Below the pieces are notes generated by a model. The model was not told the DNA's origin, did no database searches, and saw only the letters and a program-made list of their open reading frames with translations. DNA of 64,000 bases from Romboutsia_C sp015668195 (GTDB lineage: Bacteria > Bacillota > Clostridia > Peptostreptococcales > Peptostreptococcaceae), in NCBI RefSeq assembly GCF_015668195.1, contig NZ_JADPFC010000003.1:124001-188000 (forward strand). The letters run 5' to 3'. Shown in pieces: positions 1 through 8,701 of the stretch (the stretch's first letter is position 1; each line of letters begins with the position of its first letter). A program made the translations under genes and the position numbers.

Positions 1-663
1 TTTTCCATCTTTTATAAATAAAATTCTTTTACAATAACTAGCTGTAAAAGCATCATGAGTTACCATCATTATTGTAGAATTCATACTTTCATTTAGGTCA
101 GATAAATTTTCAAGTAAAACTCTTGCTGATTTTGAATCTAGTGACCCTGTTGGTTCATCTGCAAGAATCAAAGACGGCTCATTTATTATAGCTCTTGCAC
201 AAGCTACTCTTTGCTTTTGCCCTCCTGATATTTCGTATGGAAATTTACTTAATATTTCTGATATTCCAAGTCTACTTGATACACTTTTTACTCTTTTATC
301 TATTTCATTTCCCTTTACTCCTAGTATAGATAATGCTAAAGATATATTTTCATATACAGTTAAAGTATCTAGTAGATTAAACTCTTGAAATATAAATCCT
401 AAATGTTCTCTTCTAAACTTCTCTATATTTTTTCTTGATAAAGTTGTTATATCTTTATCTTCAATTTGTATGTTTCCAGTAGTTACCTTATCTATTGTTG
501 CTATACAATTTAAAAGTGTAGTTTTACCACTTCCACTAGGTCCCATAATCCCTATAAATTCACCCTTATCAACCTCAAATGAAATATTATTAATAGCTTT
601 TGTTAAATTTTTCTTATTCCCATAATATTTTTCTATGTTTTTAACTTTAAGAACCGTACTCAT
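1..663 (-). CDS. BceA-type ABC transporter ATP-binding protein (3' end cut by window edge)
   Basis: Reading the minus strand gives 221 residues starting MSTVLKVKNIEKYYG and still open at base 1, so the C-terminus lies outside the window. Walker A is GPSGSGKTT (about residues 42-50), the Q-loop is FQEFNLLD, the signature is SGGQKQR and Walker B is LILADEP. The ADEPTGSLDS stretch is typical of the MacB/BceA/LolD group of ATPases that drive large FtsX-like permeases. It starts 104 bp downstream of a BceS-like kinase gene, which suggests a peptide-antibiotic sensing and detoxification module; the permease would be expected just outside the window. ATG with GGAGGAGAT upstream. The family call is firm; the bacitracin/lantibiotic role is inferred. 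Confidence 0.9.
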   Translation of the reverse strand, partial: MSTVLKVKNIEKYYGNKKNLTKAINNISFEVDKGEFIGIMGPSGSGKTTLLNCIATIDKVTTGNIQIEDKDITTLSRKNIEKFRREHLGFIFQEFNLLDTLTVYENISLALSILGVKGNEIDKRVKSVSSRLGISEILSKFPYEISGGQKQRVACARAIINEPSLILADEPTGSLDSKSARVLLENLSDLNESMNSTIMMVTHDAFTASYCKRILFIKDGK

Positions 664-734
664 CTTATCTCCTCCATATTTTTAATTTATAACTTTATTT
701 TATAGTCTTTAGAGGATTTAATTAATAAGATAAC

Positions 735-766
735 CTTACGACTATCTTACGATAATGTAAGGTTAT
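735..766 (-). promoter_or_regulatory. candidate response-regulator site: CTTACGA direct repeat inside a hairpin
   Basis: Two identical CTTACGA heptamers begin at 735 and 746, one helical turn (11 bp) apart. This is the spacing at which OmpR-family dimers bind. The same segment is bounded by an inverted repeat, ATAACCTTAC (730-739) and GTAAGGTTAT (757-766), so it could also act as a terminator for the kinase gene. It lies between the kinase stop and the ABC ATPase start, where the promoter of the transporter should be. Confidence 0.45.
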
Positions 767-1804
767 TTATATTTGAATCATATTACTTTTTGGAAATGTT
801 AATTTTACAGTGGTTTCTTCATTAACTACAGAGTATATATCTAATCCTAAATACATTTTTTCTGCCAATCGTTTTGATATATAAAGCCCCATTCCTGTTG
901 ATTTTTTTAGTTTTCTTCCGTTAATCCCTGTAAATCCTTTGTTAAAAACTTTATTTAAATCCTTCTTATCTATTCCAATTCCATTATCTTTTATGTATAA
1001 TTCCAGGCTATTATCTTTAAGCTTTGTGTATATACTTATCTTTGGAAGTTCTTTTTCTAGCTTTTTATTTATATTTTTATCTCCTATGTATTTTATAGAA
1101 TTTACTATAATTTGATTTAGTATAAATTCCATCCATTTTCCATCACAATAAACTATCTCTCTAAAATCTTGTATATCTATACAGATCTTCTTTTCTCTAA
1201 TTAATTTTTTATTTCTTTTGATAGTATTATTTATACACTTTCTTAAATCTGTTTCTTTTATTATGTAATCTATTTCTATTTCATTGGACTTTGAATAATA
1301 AAGAGCTTGTTCTATAAAATCTTCTACTTTTTCTATTTCTTCTAAAATGCTTAATGTATGTTCATTTTTATTATTTTCTATTACTAACTTGCTAGCTGCT
1401 ATTGGAGTTTTTATTTCATGTACCCACAAATCAAGGTATTCTCTATATTCTTCTTGATTAAATTTATATTTATTAACTTCTTCATTCATTGATTTGTCTG
1501 TAATACTAACTACATCATATAAAATTTTTCCCTCACAAAAAGATGGTCTTTTTATAAATACTGGTAGTAAATATTTTTCGTCTAGTTCATTTAAAGAATT
1601 TATTACTTGATCGTAGTAACTTTTCTTTTTAAAATATCCATAAAAAATTTCTATACTACTTAAAACTATCCAAAGCATTGTTGTAAAAATTATTGTTACT
1701 TTTTCAACTTGAGATGCTTTTAGTATAAAATTTACAAAAGCAAAAAATATAAAATTTAATAATATAGCTAAACTTCTATCTTTTAGATAATCTTTTATGC
1801 TCAT
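767..1804 (-). CDS. BceS-like intramembrane-sensing histidine kinase
   Basis: 345 aa. Two N-terminal membrane helices (about residues 13-30 and 37-57) are separated by a very short loop, with no extracellular sensor domain. This is the hallmark of intramembrane-sensing kinases that listen to a partner BceAB transporter. The phospho-acceptor box is LWVHEIKTPI (His near residue 129), followed by an N box (FILNQIIVNSIKYIG), G1 (DNGIGID) and G2 (GMGLYIS). Its ATG lies 2 bp after the stop of the response-regulator gene, so the two are co-translated. Expected to phosphorylate that regulator when the neighbouring ABC transporter is active on a cell-wall-targeting peptide. Confidence 0.9.
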   Translation of the reverse strand: MSIKDYLKDRSLAILLNFIFFAFVNFILKASQVEKVTIIFTTMLWIVLSSIEIFYGYFKKKSYYDQVINSLNELDEKYLLPVFIKRPSFCEGKILYDVVSITDKSMNEEVNKYKFNQEEYREYLDLWVHEIKTPIAASKLVIENNKNEHTLSILEEIEKVEDFIEQALYYSKSNEIEIDYIIKETDLRKCINNTIKRNKKLIREKKICIDIQDFREIVYCDGKWMEFILNQIIVNSIKYIGDKNINKKLEKELPKISIYTKLKDNSLELYIKDNGIGIDKKDLNKVFNKGFTGINGRKLKKSTGMGLYISKRLAEKMYLGLDIYSVVNEETTVKLTFPKSNMIQI

Positions 1805-1806
1805 AG

Positions 1807-2475
1807 TTACGGCATTATATAGCCTCTCCCCCTTTTAGTTTCTATGTATCCACTACATCCAATTTCACTTAATTTTTTTCTAAGTCTATTTATGTTAACA
1901 GTAAGAGTATTATCATCTATGAATAAATCTAAGTCCCATAAATCATCCATTAAATCTCCTCTTGATACTATCTTCCCCTTATTTTTCATTAAACAATTTA
2001 GTATTCTAAATTCATTTTTAGTTAAGTCTACTTCTTGATTTTCAAATATAGCAATATCTTTAGATAAATCCAATGCCAATTTTTTATATAAAAGTATATC
2101 TGTATTAGATTCTTTATATGTTCTTTTTAAAATAGAATTTATTCGTGCTAATAAAATTTGAGTATTATACGGCTTTGTTATAAAATCATCTGCTCCTAAA
2201 TTCATACTCATAAGCTCATCCATTTCTGTATCTTTACTCGTTACTACAATTATAGGTATATCAGATTTTTTTCTTATTTCTCTACAAATATAATACCCAT
2301 CATATATAGGTAAATTTATATCTAATAAGATTAGATGTCCATTCAACTTTAAAATATCTTCTATAATATTTTCAAATTTTGTTAAGCATACAACGTCATA
2401 TTTATATTTTAATAAGAAACTTTTTAGCTCCATTCTAATTTTTTCATCATCTTCTACTATAATAATTTTCTTCAT
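1807..2475 (-). CDS. BceR-like OmpR-family response regulator
   Basis: 222 aa from MKKIIIVEDDE. The receiver domain has acidic residues EDD at 8-10, phospho-Asp in LLDINLP and Lys in ITKPYN. The C-terminal winged helix contains DDNTLTVNINRLRKKL and ends RGRGYIMP. An upstream in-frame ATG at 2493 overlaps the ATGGAGGG ribosome site itself, so 2475 is preferred. First gene of the pair with the kinase. It probably activates the ABC transporter gene through the repeated site at 735-752. Confidence 0.9.
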   Translation of the reverse strand: MKKIIIVEDDEKIRMELKSFLLKYKYDVVCLTKFENIIEDILKLNGHLILLDINLPIYDGYYICREIRKKSDIPIIVVTSKDTEMDELMSMNLGADDFITKPYNTQILLARINSILKRTYKESNTDILLYKKLALDLSKDIAIFENQEVDLTKNEFRILNCLMKNKGKIVSRGDLMDDLWDLDLFIDDNTLTVNINRLRKKLSEIGCSGYIETKRGRGYIMP

Positions 2476-2619
2476 AATCTTTATTCCCTCCATTTTAAAG
2501 ATAATTATATCATTTTGGTTAATTCTTTCAATTTATTAATTTTAAATATTATATGAAAAGGTTAATAAATCTAAGCTAAAATACACATTTTATAGTAAAA
2601 TATAAGTTTCTGATATTAT

Positions 2620-2718
2620 ATATATTTTTTTAGGTATTGAGTATTCATTTTGATTTATTATTTTTAATATTGTTGATTTTCTTAAATTACTTTCTTTTTC
2701 TAGTTTAATTATGGAGTA
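2620..2718 (-). pseudogene. possible decayed helix-turn-helix remnant
   Basis: The minus strand reads YSIIKLEKESNLRKSTI followed by LKIINQNEYSIP without a start. This resembles the core of an XRE-type helix-turn-helix (SIxKLAKxSGLxxSTIxxI). Upstream codons are interrupted by stops. It resembles the remnant at 35005-35148 (KGYSITKLAK then STLSRVMNQ). The call rests on pattern recognition only. Confidence 0.3.
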
Positions 2719-2805
2719 CTTTTTATTTCATTTTGTTTTATAAGTTTGTAATAGTCGATATGATTGAAAAGCTCTAATAAAGTATTGGAGAAATTTTTAA
2801 AATAA

Positions 2806-2850
2806 AAAAGTTGAGGCAAGTATTGTAAATAAATACTTGTCTCAACTTTT
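2806..2850. terminator. bidirectional intrinsic terminator
   Basis: 19-bp arms (2806-2824 and 2832-2850) with one G-U pair and a 7-nt loop, bounded by A and T runs. It ends dhaT transcription on the minus strand and could also stop plus-strand transcription. Apart from this and the HTH-like remnant, 2476-2910 holds nothing I can identify. Confidence 0.85.
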
Positions 2851-2910
2851 ATATCGTTAATTAACATCCCCTTTTTGGTATGGTATTTTAAATATTATGA
2901 GATGTTTTTA

Positions 2911-4071
2911 TTAATATGCTGCTTTAAATATATTTATTATATCTTGTTTATTACCTTTTCTTGGGTTACTAAACGCATTTCCATCTTTAAGGGCCATTTC
3001 AGCCATATATTCAAAATCTTCTTCTTTTATTCCCATTTCTTTTAATGAAGTTGGTATACCTATATCTTTAGATAATCTAAACATTGCATCTATTGCTTTT
3101 TCAGCTGCTTCATGAACTGATAAACCATCTATATTTTCTCCCATAAATTCAGCTATATCAGCGAATTTTTGTGGGTTAGATATTATATTGTACTTACAAA
3201 CATGAGGTAATAACATTGCATTAGCAACACCATGTGGCATATCATATAATCCACCTAATTGGTGAGCCATAGCATGAACATAACCTAAGTTAGCATTATT
3301 AAATGCCATACCAGCTAATAATGATGCATAAGCCATATTTGTTCTAGCTTCTAAATTCTCACCCATAGCAACTGCTTGTCTTAAATTATTAGATATTAAT
3401 TTTATTGATTGTATGGCAGATGCATCTGTTACAGGGTTAGCATCTTTAGAAACATATGCTTCTACTGCATGAGTTAAAGCATCCATTCCTGTAGCTGCAG
3501 TAAGTCCTGCTGGTTTTCCAACCATTAATTCTGGATCATTGAAAGATACTAATGGTAAGTTTCTCCAACTTACTATAACATATTTCACTTTTGTCTTTGT
3601 ATTAGTTACAACACAGTGTCTAGTAACTTCACTTCCAGTTCCTGCTGTTGTGTTTACTGCTAATATTGGTGGTAGCGCATTAGTTAAAGTTTCTATACCT
3701 GCATATTCATATAAGTCACCTTCATGAGTTGCAGCTATACCTATACCTTTACCACAGTCATGAGAAGAACCTCCACCTACTGTAATTATCATATCACAGT
3801 TTTCATTTTTGAAGATTTTTAAACCATCAGCTACATTCGTATCTTTTGGATTTGGTTCAGTTCCATCGTATATAACAACTTCAAGACCTGCTTCTGTTAA
3901 ATATTTTATAGTTTGTTCAACTGCTCCATTTTCTTGGTTTCTTAAGAATTTATCTGTAACTATTAAAACCTTTTCCCCGCCTAACATTTTAGCCCTTTCG
4001 CCAATAACTTTTAAACATCCTGGTCCCATAAAGTTGACGCTTGGTACTAAATAATCATACATTCTGCCCAT
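2911..4071 (-). CDS. dhaT: 1,3-propanediol dehydrogenase-like iron-containing alcohol dehydrogenase
   Basis: 386 aa, the normal length for family III (Fe-dependent) alcohol dehydrogenases. The NAD-binding GGGSSHDCGKGIG is near residues 95-107. The metal-binding Asp and His residues lie in TGMDALTHAVEAYVS, HAMAHQLGG and DMPHGVANA. The sequence closely resembles clostridial DhaT (for example NTTAGTGSEVTRH and DGNAFSNPRKGN), which reduces 3-hydroxypropionaldehyde with NADH. No glycerol dehydratase genes are nearby, so it may instead serve as a general aldehyde reductase. The start is MGRMYDY at 4071, because the upstream TTG codon lies inside the TTGGAGGAA ribosome site. Monocistronic, closed by the terminator at 2806-2850. 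Confidence 0.9.
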   Translation of the reverse strand: MGRMYDYLVPSVNFMGPGCLKVIGERAKMLGGEKVLIVTDKFLRNQENGAVEQTIKYLTEAGLEVVIYDGTEPNPKDTNVADGLKIFKNENCDMIITVGGGSSHDCGKGIGIAATHEGDLYEYAGIETLTNALPPILAVNTTAGTGSEVTRHCVVTNTKTKVKYVIVSWRNLPLVSFNDPELMVGKPAGLTAATGMDALTHAVEAYVSKDANPVTDASAIQSIKLISNNLRQAVAMGENLEARTNMAYASLLAGMAFNNANLGYVHAMAHQLGGLYDMPHGVANAMLLPHVCKYNIISNPQKFADIAEFMGENIDGLSVHEAAEKAIDAMFRLSKDIGIPTSLKEMGIKEEDFEYMAEMALKDGNAFSNPRKGNKQDIINIFKAAY

Positions 4072-4297
4072 TTTATATTCCTCCAATTTGTATACATTAT
4101 TTTTTATTTATAAAAAGCATAAAATATTTTGGGATTAAATTTTGTATCCTACCTTAATTTAATGTTTTCGTTTTCCTTGTTATAATTTTAACTTTTTTTC
4201 TTATCAAATACATCTTAATATCTTGTTTTTTTATGTAAAATTTTAGTCTATTTTTATTTAAAAAATGTAATTTTTTGTTATTTGCTATTTTCCCCAT

Positions 4298-4325
4298 AAA
4301 AAAAGTCCTATTTTTTAATAAGACT
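4298..4325 (-). terminator. intrinsic terminator after AraC remnant
   Basis: On the minus strand, AGTCTTATT (4317-4325) pairs with AATAGGACT (4304-4312) and is followed by seven T. It overlaps the TAG stop of the AraC-like remnant, suggesting it is that dead gene's original terminator. It lies upstream of dhaT and could reduce read-through into it. Confidence 0.7.
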
Positions 4326-4500
4326 AGTTTTTTATACATTTCTCTAAATTTTTTGGATTTGTTCCTTCTAACTTTTTAAATATCCTTATAAAGTAACCAC
4401 AACTTTCAAATTTTAAGTATAAAGAATATTATTTATTGATTTATCTATATCCATTGACAGTGGTTTTGCCCTTGCTATCTTTTTCATATTTAAATCTTTA
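4324..4500 (-). pseudogene. remnant of an AraC-family regulator (C-terminal HTH)
   Basis: In one minus-strand frame 4410-4324 reads FESCGYFIRIFKKLEG then TNPKNLEKCIKN and a TAG stop. This matches the last helix-turn-helix of AraC regulators (GFxSxSYFIRxFKKxEGxTPxxYR). The preceding ~90 bases hold only short broken frames. The rest of the gene is gone. It may once have regulated the adjacent dhaT. Nothing else is recognisable in 4330-4560. Confidence 0.55.
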
Positions 4501-4560
4501 ATAAAATTAATTCTCATTTTCCTCAAATAAAATTTGACTTGTCACCATAGCTCCTAAATA

Positions 4561-4605
4561 AAAATAAATCCCACATACATCGATTAAAAGTCAATATATA
4601 TGGGA
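4561..4605 (-). terminator. terminator of the PTS-peptidase operon
   Basis: 12-bp stem with G-U pairs (4569-4580 with 4594-4605), read on the minus strand and followed by TTTATTTTTATTT. It begins 27 bp after the stop of the PatB-like gene, the last of seven co-oriented genes. Confidence 0.75.
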
Positions 4606-4631
4606 CTTATCTTTTATACATTAAAACTAAC

Positions 4632-5828
4632 TTAAGCTTTTTGACAATACATACTTATATAAGTTTCTTTTATTCTATTTAGAGCTTCATTTAATGTTTC
4701 TTTAGGGCATCCAATATTAAGACGAATAAATCCTTCTCCATCTTTTACAAAGTAACTTCCCACTACCATAGTTAAATTTGCACTTCTGAAAAATTCTTTA
4801 GATTCTTCTTCGTCCTTAAATACTTCTCTTACATCTATCCATGCTAAGAAAGAAGAGTCAGACTTCATAACTTTTGCTTTTGGCATATGTTCCTCAAAGA
4901 AATCATAAACTATTTCAAAATTACTTTCTACATAGTCAGTCATATCATCTAACCATTCTTCACTTTCGTTGTATGCTGCAACAATGGCTGGAATTGAAAA
5001 TACATTTGGAGAAGTTATTGAATTACTTTTTAGTCTTTCTAATAAAGCTTCTCTAACCTTAGCATCTCTTATTACTACATAAGATGTTTTTAGTCCACCT
5101 AAGTTAAATCCTTTATTAGGAGATACACATATTATACTATTTTTATAAATTTCTGGATGAGCATTCCATAAAGATATAAATGTATTCCCTTTAAATACTA
5201 CGTCTCTATGAATTTCATCACTTACTAAAAGTACATTATACTTCAAGCATAATTCTGACACTTTATATAGCTCTTCTTTTGTCCATATACGACCTGATGG
5301 ATTCTGTGGACTGCAGAATATAAATACTTTTATATCACCAGACTTCATTTGATTTTCCATATCTTCAAAGTCAAGGTAGTATCTGTTATTTTCTAGCTTT
5401 AATGAGCTACAATATAGCTTTCTACTATTATTTACTACAGCTTCTGCAAAAGGATCATAAGCAGGTGTATTTATTAATACTCCTTCTCCTTCTTTAGTGT
5501 ACGCTTGAACTATATAATGAAGAGTTGAAACTGTTCCAAAAGTTAATTTTATCCACTCTTTTTCTATATGAACATCAAATCTTCTTTTGTTCCAATTTAT
5601 CACGGCTTCATAGAAGTCATCTCCTATAAAGGTATAACTATAATCTCCCACAGATGCTCTTTTTGTAATAGCTTCTTTTATAGCTGGAGCACACTCAAAA
5701 TCAATATCAGCTAAATCCATAGGAATTGCATCTTCATTTAATCCGAATTTTTCTTGAATTACATTATTGCTCCATTTTCTACAATTGCCTTCTTTACGGT
5801 TTAATACTTTGTCAAAATTATATTTCAT
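4632..5828 (-). CDS. PatB/MalY-type PLP aminotransferase (probable cysteine-S-conjugate beta-lyase)
   Basis: 398 aa, full length for the MalY/PatB group of fold-type I PLP enzymes. PLP-binding Lys sits in VSPNKGFNLGGLKTS (about residue 237), with SPQNPSGRIW and VSDEIHRD upstream and the C-terminal RLNIGCP Arg that binds the carboxylate. Members cleave the C-S bond of cystathionine, cysteine or cysteine conjugates to a thiol, pyruvate and ammonia. Last gene of the operon, 4 bp after the M24 peptidase. Its place beside peptidases and a PTS suggests it handles an amino acid released from an imported conjugate, which is inference. Start ATG at 5828 follows AGGAG. Confidence 0.85.
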   Translation of the reverse strand: MKYNFDKVLNRKEGNCRKWSNNVIQEKFGLNEDAIPMDLADIDFECAPAIKEAITKRASVGDYSYTFIGDDFYEAVINWNKRRFDVHIEKEWIKLTFGTVSTLHYIVQAYTKEGEGVLINTPAYDPFAEAVVNNSRKLYCSSLKLENNRYYLDFEDMENQMKSGDIKVFIFCSPQNPSGRIWTKEELYKVSELCLKYNVLLVSDEIHRDVVFKGNTFISLWNAHPEIYKNSIICVSPNKGFNLGGLKTSYVVIRDAKVREALLERLKSNSITSPNVFSIPAIVAAYNESEEWLDDMTDYVESNFEIVYDFFEEHMPKAKVMKSDSSFLAWIDVREVFKDEEESKEFFRSANLTMVVGSYFVKDGEGFIRLNIGCPKETLNEALNRIKETYISMYCQKA

Positions 5829-5832
5829 AGCT

Positions 5833-6903
5833 TTACTCTCCTAATATTATAAAGTCTTTAGATGTCTTATTAAGTGAAATACCTTTCCCATCGATTATGA
5901 CAATATCATCTTCTATTCTAACTCCCCCTACATCTGGAATATAAATACCTGGCTCGCAGGACATTACCATACCTTCTGCTAGGATATCATCACTTCTTGG
6001 GTTTAGTGTTGGTACTTCCCCATCACCAAGACCTATTCCATGACCTAATCCATGGTTAAAATAATCACCAAATCCATGTTCCTCTATAATTTGTCTAGCA
6101 ACTTTATCAATATCACTAGCTTTCATACCTTCTTTAATTGATTCTATTGCCGATAGTTGTGCTTTTAAAACTACATCATATATTTCTTGAATAATTTTAG
6201 GCGGCTTACCTATAGATATTGTACGAGTCATATCAGATTGATATCCTTGGTAAACAACACCAAAATCTATTGTTATAGCTTCATTTTTCTTTAATTTTTT
6301 AGTTGTAGGTCTTCCGTGTGGCATTGCTCCTCTTTCACCAGATACTACTATTGGTTCAAATGACATGCCACTTGCACCCTTTTTAAGTGCATGATATTGA
6401 AGTAGAGCTGAAACTTCAAGTTCAGTCATTCCTTCTTTTATTTCAGATATGACTTCACTAAATACTTCATCTGTAATCTCACAAGCTTTTTTAATAAGCT
6501 CAATTTCCTCTTTAGATTTTATAGCTCTTACTTTACCTAATTCGTTAGTTATTAAGTTAATATTAAAACCTGCTTTATCTAATAAAATATACTCTTGTAT
6601 ACTCATAGCTTGGCTTTCTATTGCTATATTTTTTATATTCATTTCTTCTAATAATTCAATTATGTTTTCTATATAAGATCCCTGAGATACAACCCTTTTT
6701 ATAAATCCAGATGTTTTCTTATCTGCTTCATCAGTATATCTGCCATCTAGAATTTGATATTTTTGTTCTTTTGTGATAAGCACATAGACACCGCTACCTG
6801 TTAATGCCCCTATATATCTTTTATTATTTTTTCCTTTAATTAAAAGAGCGTCAACTCCTCTTTCTTCAATTAAATCTATTATTTTTTTTAATCTATTATC
6901 CAT
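5833..6903 (-). CDS. M24B-family aminopeptidase (Xaa-Pro aminopeptidase/dipeptidase type)
   Basis: 356 aa with an N-terminal creatinase-like domain (1-125) and a C-terminal pita-bread metallopeptidase. Metal ligands are visible: Asp in ITIDFGVVY, Asp in YQSDMTRT, His in NHGLGHGIGLG, Glu in SCEPGIY and Glu in GVRIEDD; a further His lies in MPHGRPT. Such enzymes remove the residue before proline or split Xaa-Pro dipeptides in the cytoplasm. Sits 9 bp after the IIC gene and 4 bp before the PatB gene, so the operon carries peptide-processing functions next to sugar import. Confidence 0.9.
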   Translation of the reverse strand: MDNRLKKIIDLIEERGVDALLIKGKNNKRYIGALTGSGVYVLITKEQKYQILDGRYTDEADKKTSGFIKRVVSQGSYIENIIELLEEMNIKNIAIESQAMSIQEYILLDKAGFNINLITNELGKVRAIKSKEEIELIKKACEITDEVFSEVISEIKEGMTELEVSALLQYHALKKGASGMSFEPIVVSGERGAMPHGRPTTKKLKKNEAITIDFGVVYQGYQSDMTRTISIGKPPKIIQEIYDVVLKAQLSAIESIKEGMKASDIDKVARQIIEEHGFGDYFNHGLGHGIGLGDGEVPTLNPRSDDILAEGMVMSCEPGIYIPDVGGVRIEDDIVIIDGKGISLNKTSKDFIILGE

Positions 6904-6912
6904 AATAAAATA

Positions 6913-8244
6913 TTAGAAATCTAATTCTAAATCTCCTAATAAATCTTCGTCTTCTTTAGAGAATATATTCTTAGCTGCATTTTTAGCTTCTTCTTGTTCC
7001 TTAGCTTCTTGTTGACGTTCCATTATCTTGAAGAATGGCCAATATAATGCAACTGCTAGTACTAATTGTAGAGCATTAACTACTATAGAACGCCAATCTC
7101 CATTAGTTAAGAATCCTTCTAAAAATACTCCTACATATGGAGGGTCAAATACTGGTTTTGCTAGCCATCCCCAGTGCATAAAGAACATTGGCAATGTACC
7201 TATTATAGCTCCACCAAATACATGTGGTATAAACATTATTGGGTTTAATATTATTGGAGCACCAAATAATATTGGTTCATTTATTCCAAATAATGCTGGG
7301 AATAATGATACACGTCCTATCTTCTTATAAGTCTGATTTTTAGATAACATACAAGCTACTACACATCCTATACTAATACCACAACCTGTAAATCCGAAGA
7401 ATGCACTTGAAACCCCTCCTGTAAAGAAGTGAGGTATTGCTTCTCCTGCTTGCATGGCTGCTATATTTTCGGCTATAAATGTAACCATTATAGGTCCAGT
7501 TAAAGGCTTAAATACTGATGAGTGTATACCAAAGAAGAATATAGTACATATAGCAAAGTTAAGTGCAAGAACTGCCCATGGATTATCCATACTTCCTACT
7601 AACGGAGATAGGAATTGAGTAAGTATTTGTGGAGGTAATTCTCCAAATACAGCTAATGAAATAAAACGAGCTGCTATGAAAGTACCACAAACTATAATAG
7701 TAGTTGGTATTAATTCAAAAGATTTAGATACAAAATCTGGAACTCCTTCTGGCATTCTTATTGTAATATTCTTTTTCTTACAGAAGTTATATAATTCTAC
7801 AGATCCAAGACCTGCTATCATACCTGTAAATAAACCTTTAGCACCTAGGTTTCCTAATTCTAATGCACCATCTGGTGTAAAAGTTGCTACTAAGAATAAA
7901 AATGAGAAAGTTGCAAGTGTAACACAACCTGGTATATATAATTTATAATAATTACCTAAGTTAAAGGCAATACACATACAGGCATATAATCCTATTAATC
8001 CTATAGAAAGACTTACTGGTAAATCTAATACTGCTGCATTCTTTAATATAAATTGGCTTATTGGATTGTTTTCCCCAAGCATATTTGGAAGTGCTGGAAG
8101 TATTGCAAATATACTTCCTAGTATTGTGAATGGCGTCATAGCAACCATACCAGCTTTTATAGCCCCAAGGTGACGTTGATTGTCAACCTTGTGAGCTAAA
8201 GGCATAAATACTCGATTCATAAACGCTTCAAACTTAGCAAACAT
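6913..8244 (-). CDS. PTS lactose/cellobiose-family IIC permease
   Basis: 443 aa hydrophobic protein, roughly ten membrane spans. It carries the family's GINEPILFGAPI motif (about residues 315-326), which lines the sugar site of EIIC permeases. The charged C-terminus (QEEAKNAAKNIFSKEDEDLLGDLELDF) is cytoplasmic. Works with the separate IIB and IIA proteins encoded immediately upstream. Substrate cannot be read from sequence; the Lac family includes chitobiose, cellobiose and lactose systems. Gaps of 31 bp to IIB and 9 bp to the peptidase. Confidence 0.93.
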   Translation of the reverse strand: MFAKFEAFMNRVFMPLAHKVDNQRHLGAIKAGMVAMTPFTILGSIFAILPALPNMLGENNPISQFILKNAAVLDLPVSLSIGLIGLYACMCIAFNLGNYYKLYIPGCVTLATFSFLFLVATFTPDGALELGNLGAKGLFTGMIAGLGSVELYNFCKKKNITIRMPEGVPDFVSKSFELIPTTIIVCGTFIAARFISLAVFGELPPQILTQFLSPLVGSMDNPWAVLALNFAICTIFFFGIHSSVFKPLTGPIMVTFIAENIAAMQAGEAIPHFFTGGVSSAFFGFTGCGISIGCVVACMLSKNQTYKKIGRVSLFPALFGINEPILFGAPIILNPIMFIPHVFGGAIIGTLPMFFMHWGWLAKPVFDPPYVGVFLEGFLTNGDWRSIVVNALQLVLAVALYWPFFKIMERQQEAKEQEEAKNAAKNIFSKEDEDLLGDLELDF

Positions 8245-8275
8245 ATTTAATCCCCTTTTCCCTATACTATTTTTA

Positions 8276-8611
8276 TTATCCTTGAGCTAATTGATGTTTT
8301 TTGTAAGTTACTAAAGCTAACTTCATAACTGTAGCTCCATCCATTTTTCCATAAACATCTTTATCTATTACTGCATAAGGTTTATTTTTTGGATCTAATA
8401 TTCCTTTTAAGAAGTCTAACTTATGAGATATTTGAGGTCCTATAAGCACTATATCCCACTCATCAACTTGACTTTCTATTGAATCTGCTGGTATAGCCGT
8501 AAATTCGAAATCGTTTTCATCAAGCTTAGCACTTTCTTTTACTACCTTCTTCATATTTTGCATTAACATATTTGTAGAGAATCCACCTGCACAGCATAAT
8601 AATATTTTCAT
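8276..8611 (-). CDS. PTS lactose/cellobiose-family IIB component
   Basis: 111 aa. The N-terminal strand MKILLCCAGGFSTNMLM carries the phospho-cysteine loop of IIB-Lac proteins. The usual CxxGxSTS pattern is present as CCAGGFSTN; either Cys 6 or Cys 7 could be the phosphorylated residue. Later segments (DIVLIGPQISHKLDFLKG) match the family. Transfers phosphate from IIA to the sugar on IIC. Good AGGAGG site upstream, preceded by an intercistronic hairpin. Confidence 0.9.
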   Translation of the reverse strand: MKILLCCAGGFSTNMLMQNMKKVVKESAKLDENDFEFTAIPADSIESQVDEWDIVLIGPQISHKLDFLKGILDPKNKPYAVIDKDVYGKMDGATVMKLALVTYKKHQLAQG

Positions 8612-8645
8612 AACAATTCCTCCTAAAATTTATATTTTTTATTTT

Positions 8646-8672
8646 CCTTTAGAAAGTTTATCTTTCTAAAGG
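8646..8672 (-). other. intercistronic RNA hairpin between IIA and IIB genes
   Basis: Perfect 11-bp stem (8646-8656 with 8662-8672) and 5-nt loop, in the 90-bp gap between the IIA stop and IIB start. On the minus strand it is followed by A-rich sequence, so it is not a classical terminator. More likely it sets a processing or stability boundary that changes the IIA:IIB ratio. Confidence 0.6.
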
Positions 8673-8701
8673 AGTATTTGTATAATTAATTTATTTATCT
8701 A

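Noticed and set aside
4154..4339. 61-aa minus-strand ORF
   Set aside because: It runs through the terminator hairpin at 4298-4325 and the AraC remnant's end in another frame; Lys/Asn-rich composition typical of chance frames in AT-rich DNA.
7028..7330. 100-aa plus-strand frame opposite the IIC gene
   Set aside because: Antisense shadow of the PTS permease; no start context. The same applies to other long antisense frames opposite bglP, the OFA carriers and the lipoprotein.
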